Assembly (NCBI RefSeq): GCF_047126315.1 | Contig: NZ_CP138953.1 | Coordinates: 4,278,001 to 4,342,000 of the forward strand | Reading direction: 5' to 3' | Length of the DNA stretch: 64,000 nt | Source of the DNA: Shimia sp022448905 | Lineage (GTDB): Bacteria; Pseudomonadota; Alphaproteobacteria; Rhodobacterales; Rhodobacteraceae | In this document: piece after piece, positions 45,558 through 55,065 of the stretch | Position numbering within the stretch: the first letter of the stretch is position 1 | Layout: every line of letters starts with the position of its first letter | Translations under genes and position numbers: made by a program | The notes under the pieces: generated by a model | Database searches by the model: none | What the model was told of the DNA's origin: nothing | What the model saw: only the letters and a program-made list of their open reading frames with translations

Positions 45558-45730
45558 TCCGACACCTTCAGGTAGGCGTAACCCCTTTACACACTTGCCC
45601 ATCGGGACGGCGGCTCACGAGAGAGTGACCCAACCAGAGGCTGAATAGAGCGAAATCTGTATCAAATTTTGCAGAAAGTCCTTGAAGACCGCCGTCAATC
45701 GACCAAACTTTAACCATAAGACCCTAATGT

Positions 45731-45752
45731 GAAGGCAGGCCCACCCGCCTTC
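45731..45752 (+). other. Hairpin in the clpA leader
   Basis: GAAGGC (45731-45736) pairs with GCCTTC (45747-45752), with inner GG/CC pairs and one mismatch. It lies 28 bases before the clpA GTG and leaves the GGAGGGAG ribosome site free. Confidence 0.45.
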
Positions 45753-45780
45753 ATCGAAACCCGGAGGGAGCAGTCACACC

Positions 45781-48108
45781 GTGCCGTCATTTTCGAACTC
45801 ACTAGAACAAGCCATTCACGCCGCGCTCGCGCAGGCCAACCAGCGCAAGCATGAGTTTGCCACGCTGGAGCACTTGCTCCTGTCGCTGCTGGATGAGCCC
45901 GATGCCCTGCGCGTGATGCAGGCTTGTGGCGTGAACATCGACGAATTGCGCAAGGATCTCGAGGACTTCATTGACGATGACCTGTCCAATCTGGTCACCG
46001 ACATCGAAGGCTCCGAGGCCGTGCCAACGGCTGCGTTCCAGCGCGTGATTCAACGCGCCGCGATCCACGTTCAAAGCTCTGGCCGCACCGAAGTGACCGG
46101 TGCCAACGTGCTGGTTGCGATCTTTGCAGAACGGGAATCCAACGCCGCCTACTTCCTGCAAGAGCAGGACATGACCCGGTATGACGCGGTGAACTTCATC
46201 GCGCATGGCGTGGCGAAAGACCCGGCCTTTGGCGAAACCCGCCCTGTGAGCGGCGCGGACGATGAGCAAGAACAGCGCATCGAAGGCACCGCCGACGGTG
46301 GCGATGGCAAAGAAAGCGCACTAGCCAAGTACTGCGTCGATCTGAACGTGAAAGCCAACAAAGGCGACGTGGACCCACTGATCGGTCGCGACCACGAGGT
46401 CGAGCGCTGTATCCAAGTCCTCTGCCGCCGCCGCAAGAACAACCCGCTTTTGGTGGGTGATCCGGGCGTGGGCAAAACCGCCATCGCCGAAGGTCTGGCC
46501 CGCAAGATTGTTCAGGGCGAAATCCCTGAGGTTCTGAGCCAAACCACGATTTATTCCCTCGATATGGGCGCGCTGCTCGCGGGCACCCGCTATCGCGGCG
46601 ACTTTGAGGAGCGTCTCAAGGCAGTCGTGACCGAGCTGGAAGATCACCCGGACGCCGTACTATTCATCGACGAAATTCACACCGTGATTGGCGCTGGCGC
46701 CACATCTGGCGGCGCAATGGACGCGTCCAACTTGCTGAAACCTGCCTTGCAGGGCGGCAAGCTGCGCACCATGGGCTCCACCACTTACAAAGAATTCCGT
46801 CAGCACTTTGAGAAAGACCGCGCTCTCTCCCGTCGTTTCCAGAAAATCGACGTGAACGAGCCGACCGTGCCGGACAGCATCAAGATCCTCAAAGGTCTGA
46901 AAGAGTATTTTGAAGAGCATCACAGCGTGAAATACACTGCCGATGCGATCAAAACCGCTGTGGAGCTTTCCGCACGCTACATCAACGACCGCAAGCTGCC
47001 GGACAAGGCCATCGACGTGATCGACGAAGCCGGCGCCGCGCAGCATCTCGTGGCCGCCTCCAAGCGTCGCAAGACCATTGGCGTGAAAGAGATTGAGGCT
47101 GTTGTGGCCAAAATCGCGCGCATCCCACCAAAAAGCGTCTCCAAGGACGACGCCGAAGTGCTCAAGGATCTGGAAAAATCCCTCAAGCGCGTGGTGTTTG
47201 GTCAGGACGACGCCATCGAGTCGCTCAGCTCCGCCATCAAACTGGCCCGTGCCGGTTTGCGCGAGCCTGAGAAACCCATCGGCAACTACCTCTTCGCCGG
47301 TCCAACTGGTGTGGGTAAAACCGAAGTCGCCAAACAGCTGGCGGACACGCTGGGTGTGGAGCTGCTGCGCTTTGACATGTCTGAGTACATGGAGAAGCAC
47401 GCGGTCTCCCGCCTGATTGGCGCACCTCCCGGCTACGTCGGCTTTGACCAAGGCGGCCTGCTCACCGACGGCGTGGACCAGCATCCGCACTGTGTGCTGC
47501 TGCTTGACGAGATGGAAAAAGCCCACCCCGACGTCTACAACATCTTGTTGCAAGTGATGGACAACGGTGAGCTGACCGATCACAACGGCCGTACCGTGAG
47601 CTTCCGCAACGTGGTTCTGATCATGACCTCCAACGCCGGTGCGTCTGAGCAAGCGAAAGCAGCGATTGGCTTTGGCCGTGACCGCCGCGAAGGTGAAGAC
47701 ACCGCCGCGATCGAGCGCACGTTCACGCCGGAATTCCGCAACCGTCTGGACGCGGTGATCTCCTTTGCGCCTCTGCCCAAAGAGGTCATCCTGCGCGTGG
47801 TCGAGAAGTTTGTGCTGCAACTTGAAGCACAGCTGATGGATCGCAATGTGACCATCGAGCTGACCCCAAAGGCCGCACAGTGGCTCGCCGACAAAGGCTA
47901 TGACGACAAGATGGGCGCCCGCCCGCTAGGCCGCGTGATCCAGGAGCACATCAAAAAGCCGCTGGCCGAAGAGCTGCTGTTTGGCAAGCTTGCCAAAGGT
48001 GGCGTGGTCAAGGTGAAGGTCAAAAACGGCAATCTGGAGCTGGATCTGGCTGGCCCTGACAACCCACGCATCACCGGCGACAAGCCACCGCTTCTGACGG
48101 CGGACTGA
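45781..48108 (+). CDS. clpA: ATP-dependent Clp protease ATP-binding subunit ClpA
   Basis: 775 residues with a GTG start preceded by GGAGGGAG. N-terminal Clp repeat domain (LEQAIHAALAQANQRKHEFA), two AAA modules with Walker A GDPGVGKTA near residue 225 and GPTGVGKTE near 506, and the IGF-type ClpP loop seen as AAIGFGRD near 627. It unfolds substrates for ClpP. clpS, which often precedes clpA, is not found in the 223 bases upstream. Its stop overlaps the next start as TGATG. Confidence 0.96.
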   Translation: MPSFSNSLEQAIHAALAQANQRKHEFATLEHLLLSLLDEPDALRVMQACGVNIDELRKDLEDFIDDDLSNLVTDIEGSEAVPTAAFQRVIQRAAIHVQSSGRTEVTGANVLVAIFAERESNAAYFLQEQDMTRYDAVNFIAHGVAKDPAFGETRPVSGADDEQEQRIEGTADGGDGKESALAKYCVDLNVKANKGDVDPLIGRDHEVERCIQVLCRRRKNNPLLVGDPGVGKTAIAEGLARKIVQGEIPEVLSQTTIYSLDMGALLAGTRYRGDFEERLKAVVTELEDHPDAVLFIDEIHTVIGAGATSGGAMDASNLLKPALQGGKLRTMGSTTYKEFRQHFEKDRALSRRFQKIDVNEPTVPDSIKILKGLKEYFEEHHSVKYTADAIKTAVELSARYINDRKLPDKAIDVIDEAGAAQHLVAASKRRKTIGVKEIEAVVAKIARIPPKSVSKDDAEVLKDLEKSLKRVVFGQDDAIESLSSAIKLARAGLREPEKPIGNYLFAGPTGVGKTEVAKQLADTLGVELLRFDMSEYMEKHAVSRLIGAPPGYVGFDQGGLLTDGVDQHPHCVLLLDEMEKAHPDVYNILLQVMDNGELTDHNGRTVSFRNVVLIMTSNAGASEQAKAAIGFGRDRREGEDTAAIERTFTPEFRNRLDAVISFAPLPKEVILRVVEKFVLQLEAQLMDRNVTIELTPKAAQWLADKGYDDKMGARPLGRVIQEHIKKPLAEELLFGKLAKGGVVKVKVKNGNLELDLAGPDNPRITGDKPPLLTAD

Positions 48109-49070
48109 TGCTCAAAAACAGTCTTGCACTGATCTGCGCGCTCGCAGCTTTCCCGGCTGCGGGCGCGCCAACGTTTTCGATGCCCGTGGACTGCGAACTC
48201 GGCGAAACCTGCTTTATTCAGAACTACGTCGACCACAACGAAGGCGACGGCTATTTCGACCACACCTGCGGCCCGCTGGCATATGATGGCCACAAAGGCA
48301 CCGACTTTGCCCTGCCCTCTACTGACGCCATGGACGACGGTGTCAATGTGCTCGCAGCCGCGGATGGCGTGGTGCTGGGCACGCGGGACGGCATGGTCGA
48401 TAAGGTCATCGCCACCGAAGACATCCCCAAACTCAACGGCAAAGACTGTGGCAATGGCGTCTCTATTGACCATGGCAACGGCTGGGTCAGCCAGTACTGC
48501 CATATGAAACAGGGCTCCGTGATAGTCTCCCAAGGCGACACAATCGCCCGTGGACAGGTGCTTGGCCAAATCGGGCTCTCTGGCCGCACGCAATTCCCGC
48601 ACCTGCACATCTCCATCCGCGACGGCAACCGCGTTGTTGACCCTTTTGCGCCGGACCGCTTGGGCGTTTGCGGCGAAAACTACGAAACACTTTGGGAAGA
48701 TGACATCTCCTATGTTGGCGGCGGGTTGATCCGCGTGGGCTTTGAGGTCGGCGTTCCCAAGTTTGCCTCCGTGAAATCCGGTATGGCAGGGCGGAACCGC
48801 ATGCCATCACAAGCCAAGGCCTTGGTCTTGTTTGGCTACGCCTTTGGCAGCCTGCCCAAAGATGAGATGCGGCTCACGATCACCGGCCCGCAAGGCAAAG
48901 TGTTTGAGCACATCACGGTTATGGAAAAATCCCAGGCGCAGTATTTCCGCGCCGGCGGCAAGCGCACTCCCATGGGCGGCTGGCCCAAAGGTATCTACCA
49001 TGGCGAGATCACCATCACCCGCGACGGCGCACAGCTCGACCATCAGGCCATTACCCTGACGGTCGAATAA
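48108..49070 (+). CDS. M23 family metallopeptidase
   Basis: 320 residues with a signal peptide (NSLALICALAAFPAAGA). The LytM site is complete: HKGTDFAL near residue 61, YCHMKQGS, and FPHLHISIRDG near 165. It should be a periplasmic peptidoglycan endopeptidase or an activator of one. The C-terminal 130 residues form a separate domain of unknown role. Translation is coupled to clpA by TGATG, an arrangement not obviously explained by function. Confidence 0.88.
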   Translation: MLKNSLALICALAAFPAAGAPTFSMPVDCELGETCFIQNYVDHNEGDGYFDHTCGPLAYDGHKGTDFALPSTDAMDDGVNVLAAADGVVLGTRDGMVDKVIATEDIPKLNGKDCGNGVSIDHGNGWVSQYCHMKQGSVIVSQGDTIARGQVLGQIGLSGRTQFPHLHISIRDGNRVVDPFAPDRLGVCGENYETLWEDDISYVGGGLIRVGFEVGVPKFASVKSGMAGRNRMPSQAKALVLFGYAFGSLPKDEMRLTITGPQGKVFEHITVMEKSQAQYFRAGGKRTPMGGWPKGIYHGEITITRDGAQLDHQAITLTVE

Positions 49071-49075
49071 AGCGA

Positions 49076-51292
49076 TTATTTCTCAGTGAACTTCAGCTCG
49101 ATCCGGCGGTTGCGCGCCCGTGCCTCTGCCGTGTCGGCGGGATCAACCGGCTGGTACTGCCCAAACCCATTGGCCGAAAGCCGCGCCGGTGGCAGACCCA
49201 GTACGTCGATCATGTAGCGCACCACGGACAACGCCCGCGCTTGGCTCAACTCCCAGTTATCCGCAAAGGCCCCACCGTAAATCGGCACGTCATCCGTGTG
49301 GCCATCCACCCGCAAAATCCAATCGATGTTGCTCGGAATATCGTCAATCACGCTCTGCAAGATGCCCGCCACCTTGGCAACCTCCGCCTGGCCTTCAAAC
49401 GACAGCTCCGCCCCGCCGGGCGGGAACAGCACTTCGGAGGAGAACACAAAGCGGTCGCCGACAATGCGCACCCCTTCCTGCGCGCCCAGCAGGCTGCGCA
49501 GCTGCCCAAAGAACTCAGACCGATACTGCTCCAGATCCTTGGTCTGGTTCTCCAACGCGATCTTCTCCTGCTCCAGCCGGATACGCTCCGCCTCTTCCAA
49601 AAGCCGCCGCTTACGCTCTTCCGCCGCCGCGCGCGCAAGGGCCGCGTTCAGATCTGATCCCAGCGCCTCCAACTGCACCTGCGACGCCGCATCACGTTCC
49701 GCATAGTCGTCCAGAATGGTCTGCAACTGCCCCAACTGATTGCGCAACGCTGCGATTTGCTGGTTCAGCGCCGCAATCTGGCGCAGGCTCTCGGCCGATT
49801 TGGCCTCTTCTTCCGACAGCGCCTTATTCGCCTCAGCCAGCAACGCGTCCCGTCGCTCCGCTTCTGTCAACGCCTCTGCCTGCGCGTTCTCCGCCGCCTT
49901 CTGCGCCGCCAGCGCTTTGGCCAGCTCTTCTTCCACATTCAGCGTGTCACGCAGCTTCTGCTCCGCCGCGAGCTTTGCCGCAAGCGCCGTGGCCAGCCGC
50001 TCCCGCAAGGACGAGCCGCCCTCTGCCGCCTCAACCTGCGCCGCAACCGCCGCCGCAAGCTGTTCTTCCAAATCGGCCACCTGCAACGCCAGACCGTCCG
50101 CCTTCGCCGCCGCCTCGGCCCCTTCGGTTTCGGCCGCCAACTTGGCCGCCAAAGCCTCCGTCAACTGCGCCTCAAGTTCCTGCAAATCAGACCGCCGCTC
50201 ACCAACCTGTGCCTCAGCCGTCGCCCGCGCGGCGACTTCGGCCACCAACTGGCTCTGCAACTCACTCACCGTGCGCCGGTTTTCCTCAAGCCCCAAGAGC
50301 GCCGCCGCCAGCTCTGCCTTCACCGAAGCGAGCTCGCCTTCACGGGTCTCAAGCTCGGTCTCCACCGTCGCCAGTTTCAGCACGGTATCCGCCAAATCCG
50401 CATCCACGTTCTGCCCTTCGACCAAGGCCGCCGCTAGCTTTAGGTCCAGATCATCGCGCGCCGCCTCTGCCGCCGCCAACAAGGTTAGCGTGTCCTCGGC
50501 CTCTTTGCGCTGCGCCTCAAGCGCCAATGTCATCGCCGTCAGCTCCGCATCTGCGTTCTCAAGCCGCTTGCGCAGTTCTTCTGCCGCCGCCGCCTCCAAC
50601 AAACGCCGCTGCTCTTCCGCGGTCAACGCGCTCTCCAACTGATCGGCCTCGGCCGCCAGCGCATCAATCTGCAACTTCCCGTCGGCCACCTCAGTCTGCA
50701 AGCTGTCAATCAACGCCTGCATCGCGTCAGCTTCTGCCGCCGCCAAACGAGCCGCCTCCGCGCCCGCATCAATCTCGCTACGCGCTTGCGCCAACGCCAA
50801 GTTCAACGCCTCGCGCTCATCGATCAGCGTGTCGCGTTCGCCTTCGAGCGCTGCAATATCGGCCCGCGCGTCATCCCGCTGCGCCAACAAAGTCGCCACC
50901 TGCGCCTCAAAGCTGGTGATCTGCGCTCGCGCCGCATCCAAGGCCGCCGCCTGCGCATCCCGTGTCGCCGTTAAGGCCGAGATTAGCGCGTCTTGCTCGC
51001 GCAGCTGCGTGTCGCGATCCCCCAAGGTGGCCGTCAGCCCGCCAATCTCGGTTTCCAACTCCCGCGTGCGCGTGCGCTCCAATCCCAGGGCATCCGCTAA
51101 GGCCGCGACCTCGGATTGCAGCGCGTTTAGCTCGGTGTCTTTCTCGGTGATGGTTTCTGACAGCACAAACTGCACGATCATAAAGATCGTCAGCACAAAC
51201 ATCAGAACCAGCAATAGCCCGGTCATGGCGTCCACAAACCCGGGCCAGATGCTGGCTTGGAACCGTTGTCCTGTGCGTCGGGACAGGGCCAT
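49076..51292 (-). CDS. MotB/OmpA-like protein with very long coiled coil
   Basis: 738 residues. A single membrane helix at 17-45 starts with Asp21 in PGFVDAMTGLLLVL, matching the ion-carrying aspartate of MotB/ExbD/ZorB. Residues about 48-590 are almost pure Ala-Leu-Glu-Arg heptads with internally similar units such as ALAAKLAAE. The C-terminal OmpA domain (about 610-738) keeps DGHTDDVP, NWELSQARA and RARNRRIELKF for peptidoglycan binding. It is the stator-like partner of the MotA-type protein encoded three bases upstream. Confidence 0.9.
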   Translation of the reverse strand: MALSRRTGQRFQASIWPGFVDAMTGLLLVLMFVLTIFMIVQFVLSETITEKDTELNALQSEVAALADALGLERTRTRELETEIGGLTATLGDRDTQLREQDALISALTATRDAQAAALDAARAQITSFEAQVATLLAQRDDARADIAALEGERDTLIDEREALNLALAQARSEIDAGAEAARLAAAEADAMQALIDSLQTEVADGKLQIDALAAEADQLESALTAEEQRRLLEAAAAEELRKRLENADAELTAMTLALEAQRKEAEDTLTLLAAAEAARDDLDLKLAAALVEGQNVDADLADTVLKLATVETELETREGELASVKAELAAALLGLEENRRTVSELQSQLVAEVAARATAEAQVGERRSDLQELEAQLTEALAAKLAAETEGAEAAAKADGLALQVADLEEQLAAAVAAQVEAAEGGSSLRERLATALAAKLAAEQKLRDTLNVEEELAKALAAQKAAENAQAEALTEAERRDALLAEANKALSEEEAKSAESLRQIAALNQQIAALRNQLGQLQTILDDYAERDAASQVQLEALGSDLNAALARAAAEERKRRLLEEAERIRLEQEKIALENQTKDLEQYRSEFFGQLRSLLGAQEGVRIVGDRFVFSSEVLFPPGGAELSFEGQAEVAKVAGILQSVIDDIPSNIDWILRVDGHTDDVPIYGGAFADNWELSQARALSVVRYMIDVLGLPPARLSANGFGQYQPVDPADTAEARARNRRIELKFTEK

Positions 51293-51295
51293 GGC

Positions 51296-52528
51296 TTAGC
51301 CCTCCTTGCCGCCTTTGGGCGCCGGTGGCCGTTTCAACTGCACCTTGGTGACGGGGCCAGAGCTTTCGCCCTCCGCCGCTTTGCCAATCCGGCGCAATGC
51401 ACGGGCAATTCCGTTCAACTCGGTGCGCAGCTCGGTCATGCTTTCCTGACGACCGGCAGAAATCTCTTCCAGAATGCGCAGCATCTGCACGTCGATGGAG
51501 CGCAGCCGCATCCGGCTCTCCGCATCCATGCCCCCGTCCAGACCGCCACCATCGGACAGCTGCGCAATCAAACGCTCCTGCCCCTCGGCAATGCGCAACA
51601 GTGCCTGCGTCGCCGTGTCTTGCGCGTCCAGCCGATCGGCCATCCGATGCATCGCTTCCGACAAGGCTGCCGTGTCACCACTACCCTGCGCAGTCCCTCC
51701 AGCCACCATGGTCTGGCGCAACTGTTCCAACTGTCCGGACATATGCTCAAACGCAGCGCCCAGCACCGAAATGTCGCCGCCTTCACCTTCGCCGGTGGAG
51801 AAACCCACCCGTGTGATCGAGCTCAGCCATTCTTCCAACTCGCGGTAAAACCGGTTCTGCCCATGGCTCGCAAACAGCTCCAACAAGCCCACCACCAGCG
51901 ATCCGGCCAAACCCAATAGGGACGATGCAAAGGCCACACCCATGCCGCCCAACTGGCTTTCCAAGCCGTCCATCAGGCGACTCACCACGTCGATGCTGGA
52001 CTCGCCGGAGCCCAAATCCAGGCTCTTAATTGTGTCCACCACCGCTGGAACAGTGGTCGCCAGCCCGTAGAAGGTGCCCAGAAGGCCAAGGAAAATCAGC
52101 AGGTTGACAATGTAGCGCGTGATCTCGCGGCCTTCGTCCACACGTGTGGCCACAGAATCCAAAATCGAACTCGCCGATGTCGACGAAATCTGCCCATGCG
52201 CCCCGCGCTCACGCAGCAGGCTCGCCAGCGGCGCCAAAAGAGTCGGCGGTGAGTTGGCGTCATGGCCTTCGCGCAACCCTGCAAAGCCTTCGATCCAACG
52301 CACAGATCGGAAGAGCGACAACACCTGCCCAAAGGTCGCTGCCACACCAAGCACAAACACAAAGAAGATAAAGCCATTCAACTCTGGGTTTGCGGTGAAC
52401 ACAGGCAAGACCTGCGGCAAGGCCACATAGCCTACAGCAGTAACAAGCCCCAAGACGACCAGCATCTGCAGAATCTGGAAGGTGGGCTTAGAGAATTTCG
52501 GCTCGACGGTACGGTCCGGCTGATCCAT
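51296..52528 (-). CDS. MotA/TolQ/ExbB-like membrane protein
   Basis: 410 residues with four predicted membrane helices (about 17-38, 51-72, 140-161, 196-220). LIFLGLLGTFYGLATTVPAV and MGVAFASSLLGLAGSLVVGL are the pore-helix pattern of the MotA/TolQ/ExbB family. A 190-residue cytoplasmic tail follows, partly helical (RMADRLDAQDTATQALLRIA) and ending in a basic proline-rich stretch. Forms an operon with the OmpA-like gene, probably as a proton-driven 5:2 motor. Not a flagellar MotA by context. Confidence 0.88.
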   Translation of the reverse strand: MDQPDRTVEPKFSKPTFQILQMLVVLGLVTAVGYVALPQVLPVFTANPELNGFIFFVFVLGVAATFGQVLSLFRSVRWIEGFAGLREGHDANSPPTLLAPLASLLRERGAHGQISSTSASSILDSVATRVDEGREITRYIVNLLIFLGLLGTFYGLATTVPAVVDTIKSLDLGSGESSIDVVSRLMDGLESQLGGMGVAFASSLLGLAGSLVVGLLELFASHGQNRFYRELEEWLSSITRVGFSTGEGEGGDISVLGAAFEHMSGQLEQLRQTMVAGGTAQGSGDTAALSEAMHRMADRLDAQDTATQALLRIAEGQERLIAQLSDGGGLDGGMDAESRMRLRSIDVQMLRILEEISAGRQESMTELRTELNGIARALRRIGKAAEGESSGPVTKVQLKRPPAPKGGKEG

Positions 52529-52622
52529 TCAGATGGGTCCTGACGCTTTGTTTTTCTGTGCTCACCCTACTGCCATGTCCCTGCGCTGCCAAGGAATTTC
52601 ACCGCGCCTGCCGTGGCGGCGT

Positions 52623-53147
52623 TTACGCTGTGGTCAATCTGCGCACTTCTTGGGACAGCCATTTCAGATCCGCATCTTCTATGCCCAGTTCAAAAAGATG
52701 GCTGGCCGTATTGTGCAGGTATTCCGTGTTTGGCCCGCGCCCGCCCACGGCGGTGGAAATAATCCGCGCCTGCTCGTCCAGTGACAGGTGACAATACTGC
52801 ACGTGGTCAGGGTCAATCACATAGGTCACCGCCTCCACATCACGCCCGTCGCGCAGCGTCAGCGGCAAGGTTTCTTCCAGATAGGCTGAACTCACCAACT
52901 CCCGCTCACGCAAGTAATCCAATGTGCGCGCCTCATGCCCCTCGGCGACTTTCAGCGCCAGCCCCTGACAGTGTGCGCCCACTTCAGCATCCAAGGCCAA
53001 AACCAACCCCGGCGCCTCGACCGTGCCGCGATGGTGGATCGAACGCATACAGAAACTCCGGTGCCAGCCGTCCAACCGCGCCACCGCCTGTTCTGCCACC
53101 TCAAATCCGGGGTTCCACAAAAGCGATCCGTATCCAAATACCCACAT
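52623..53147 (-). CDS. ChaC-like gamma-glutamylcyclotransferase
   Basis: 174 residues from ATG 53147 (AGAGGCAG upstream). VFGYGSLLWNPGF at the N terminus is the family glycine loop, and the catalytic Glu lies in LRERELVSSAYLE. ChaC enzymes break glutathione to 5-oxoproline and Cys-Gly in the cytoplasm. Divergent from the DUF2125 gene. Confidence 0.92.
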   Translation of the reverse strand: MWVFGYGSLLWNPGFEVAEQAVARLDGWHRSFCMRSIHHRGTVEAPGLVLALDAEVGAHCQGLALKVAEGHEARTLDYLRERELVSSAYLEETLPLTLRDGRDVEAVTYVIDPDHVQYCHLSLDEQARIISTAVGGRGPNTEYLHNTASHLFELGIEDADLKWLSQEVRRLTTA

Positions 53148-53217
53148 AGTCTGCCTCTGGTCCTGCTGGCTTTGCGCCGTTAAACACCAAACCGACTCTG
53201 TGAGAAAGGCCCAAGCC

Positions 53218-54216
53218 ATGATGAAATTGCTGTTTCGACTGATCGTTCTGGCCGCGCTTGGCTGGTCCGGCTTCTGGCTGTTTGGTTACATGGCGCTCTC
53301 GTCTGCATTGCCAGACTGGTTCGAAGACCGTCGCGCCGAAGGCTGGGTCGCGGAATATGATGATCTTTCCGTCTCAGGCTTCCCCAGCCGATTGGACAGC
53401 ACCTTTGAAAACCTCACGCTGGCGGATCCGCAAACCGGCGTCGCCTGGGAGGCGCCATTTTTCAACATGCACGCGCTCACATACCGCCCCCACCATGTGA
53501 TTGCGGTCTGGCCAGACCGCCAAACCCTCGCCATTCCTGGCGAAAAGCTTACTGTGACCACCGGCGACATGCGCGCCTCGCTTGTGCTTGATCCCGGCAC
53601 CGATCTCACGCTCAACCGCACCAATGTCGCCATTGAAAGCCTTGGCATCACCTCCAGCGCCGATTGGCAAATGGCGGCCAGCGCGGTGAACCTCGCCATG
53701 CACCGCGACGAAAATGACGCCAGTACTTACCGCTTGGCTTTCAAAGCCGACGCGCTCACGCCACCGGCTGGGTTTGCCCTGCCCGACGGCATCGAGCTGC
53801 CGCGCAATTTCTCCAGCTTCCGCGCTGATCTGACTGCCAGCTTTGACCGCCCATGGGATCGCACGGCCATTGAACAGTCCCGGCCCCAACCAACAGCGCT
53901 TGATCTCACATTGGCGGAAGTCATCTGGGGCGACCTACAACTGCACGCTGCGGGTCAGGTCACCATCGACACTTCTGGCTTTCCAACTGGCGAAGTCACC
54001 ATTCGCGCCGTCAACTGGCGCGATATTTTCAACGTCGCCCGCCACTCCGGCCAAATTCCGGCGTCGGTAATTGATACGATTGAGCAGGCCCTAGGCTTCG
54101 TCGCCCAACTGTCTGGCAATGCCAACGAACTCGACATTCCACTCACATTCGCAAACGGCGCCACTAAGCTCGGCCCGCTGCCCATCGGCCCGGCCCCGCG
54201 CATTTTCCTGCGCTAA
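53218..54216 (+). CDS. DUF2125 domain protein
   Basis: 332 residues from ATG 53218; an adjacent ATG at 53221 is equally possible. An N-terminal membrane anchor or signal (LLFRLIVLAALGWSGFWLFG) is followed by beta-rich sequence typical of DUF2125 (GWVAEYDDLSVSGFPSRLDS). Probably periplasmic and anchored in the inner membrane; the repeated beta strands resemble lipid-transfer AsmA/TAM-like proteins, but that is inference. Confidence 0.8.
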   Translation: MMKLLFRLIVLAALGWSGFWLFGYMALSSALPDWFEDRRAEGWVAEYDDLSVSGFPSRLDSTFENLTLADPQTGVAWEAPFFNMHALTYRPHHVIAVWPDRQTLAIPGEKLTVTTGDMRASLVLDPGTDLTLNRTNVAIESLGITSSADWQMAASAVNLAMHRDENDASTYRLAFKADALTPPAGFALPDGIELPRNFSSFRADLTASFDRPWDRTAIEQSRPQPTALDLTLAEVIWGDLQLHAAGQVTIDTSGFPTGEVTIRAVNWRDIFNVARHSGQIPASVIDTIEQALGFVAQLSGNANELDIPLTFANGATKLGPLPIGPAPRIFLR

Positions 54217-54225
54217 GCGAGGATT

Positions 54226-55065
54226 TTACCGGCAGTACGGCCCGCCGCGATGTTTCGCGGTGTCAAAGTGGAAGTGGTCTTTGTGATAGCGGTCCGCATT
54301 GGGGCCAAGCACCGTGCCAAACGGCCCACAGGCCTGCTTGTGCATCTTTTTCAGGATGCGGCCCTTCTTGCCGTTGTTCCAGTCTTTCAAAACCGAAATG
54401 CTCTCACCATTTTTGAGCCGGATGGCAGAGATATCAATCGCTTTGCCTTTACCATGCTCGCTTATTTTCGCACCGGGACGATTGTTACGCGTGCGACAGG
54501 AATACCCCGCCGCCACCTTGATCTCTTTCGCCCCACCGCCAAAACTGCGCACGGATTTCTTGAGCCCCTTACCAACCCATTTCTCCAGCGCCTTCGCCGT
54601 GTCACAGGTCATCACCGCCGGCGTCGACAGCTTCACACCGTCAACTTCATAAAGCTTGATCGCGCCCTTTTTAATGCCACAGCCGCGCAGCTTACCGGGC
54701 ACCGGCGGCACTTCTTTGCCAATCAGGCGCTTGTTGCGACACACTTTGCCAATGCCCGCAGCTTTGCGCGCCTTGCGCTCTGCCCGCGTCACGCGCACCG
54801 GCTCCGGATCGGCCATCTCGATGGCCGCCGCGGTCGCCGCCGCAGCGGGAGCAACAGCCGCCACGCGGGTTACCGTCGCCGCATTGGAACCGGGCCGCAG
54901 CCTAGGTCGCAAGGATCGATCCGGCGCAAAGCTTGGCAAAGCCACCGGATACACAACCCGCAAAACAGGCCGCAAACTGCGTTCTGGCGCATTGGCTTGC
55001 ACCGCACTCAACGCTCCGGTGCCAAAGGTTGCGATCAGCGCCAGATATGCCGCCGCCCGCTTCAC
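54226..55065 (-). CDS. Extensin-like family protein
   Basis: 279 residues with a signal peptide (AAYLALIATFGTGALSAVQA). A Pro/Arg/Ala-rich linker precedes the C-terminal extensin-like domain with paired cysteines and peptidase M15-like metal motifs SEHGKGKAIDIS and HKDHFHFD. Such proteins may be periplasmic D,D-carboxypeptidases. Overlaps tyrA by ATGA (55062-55065), last gene of the hisC-tyrA operon. Confidence 0.85.
   Translation of the reverse strand: MKRAAAYLALIATFGTGALSAVQANAPERSLRPVLRVVYPVALPSFAPDRSLRPRLRPGSNAATVTRVAAVAPAAAATAAAIEMADPEPVRVTRAERKARKAAGIGKVCRNKRLIGKEVPPVPGKLRGCGIKKGAIKLYEVDGVKLSTPAVMTCDTAKALEKWVGKGLKKSVRSFGGGAKEIKVAAGYSCRTRNNRPGAKISEHGKGKAIDISAIRLKNGESISVLKDWNNGKKGRILKKMHKQACGPFGTVLGPNADRYHKDHFHFDTAKHRGGPYCR

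Noticed and set aside
49120..50919. 599-codon Pro/Arg-rich frame opposite the coiled-coil gene
   Set aside because: Reflects Ala-Glu-Leu repeats read backwards; proline-rich nonsense.
49076..52528. Zorya anti-phage defence system
   Set aside because: The motor pair resembles ZorA/ZorB, but no ZorC, ZorD or ZorE is adjacent and the coiled coil is in the wrong partner; reported only as Zorya-like architecture.
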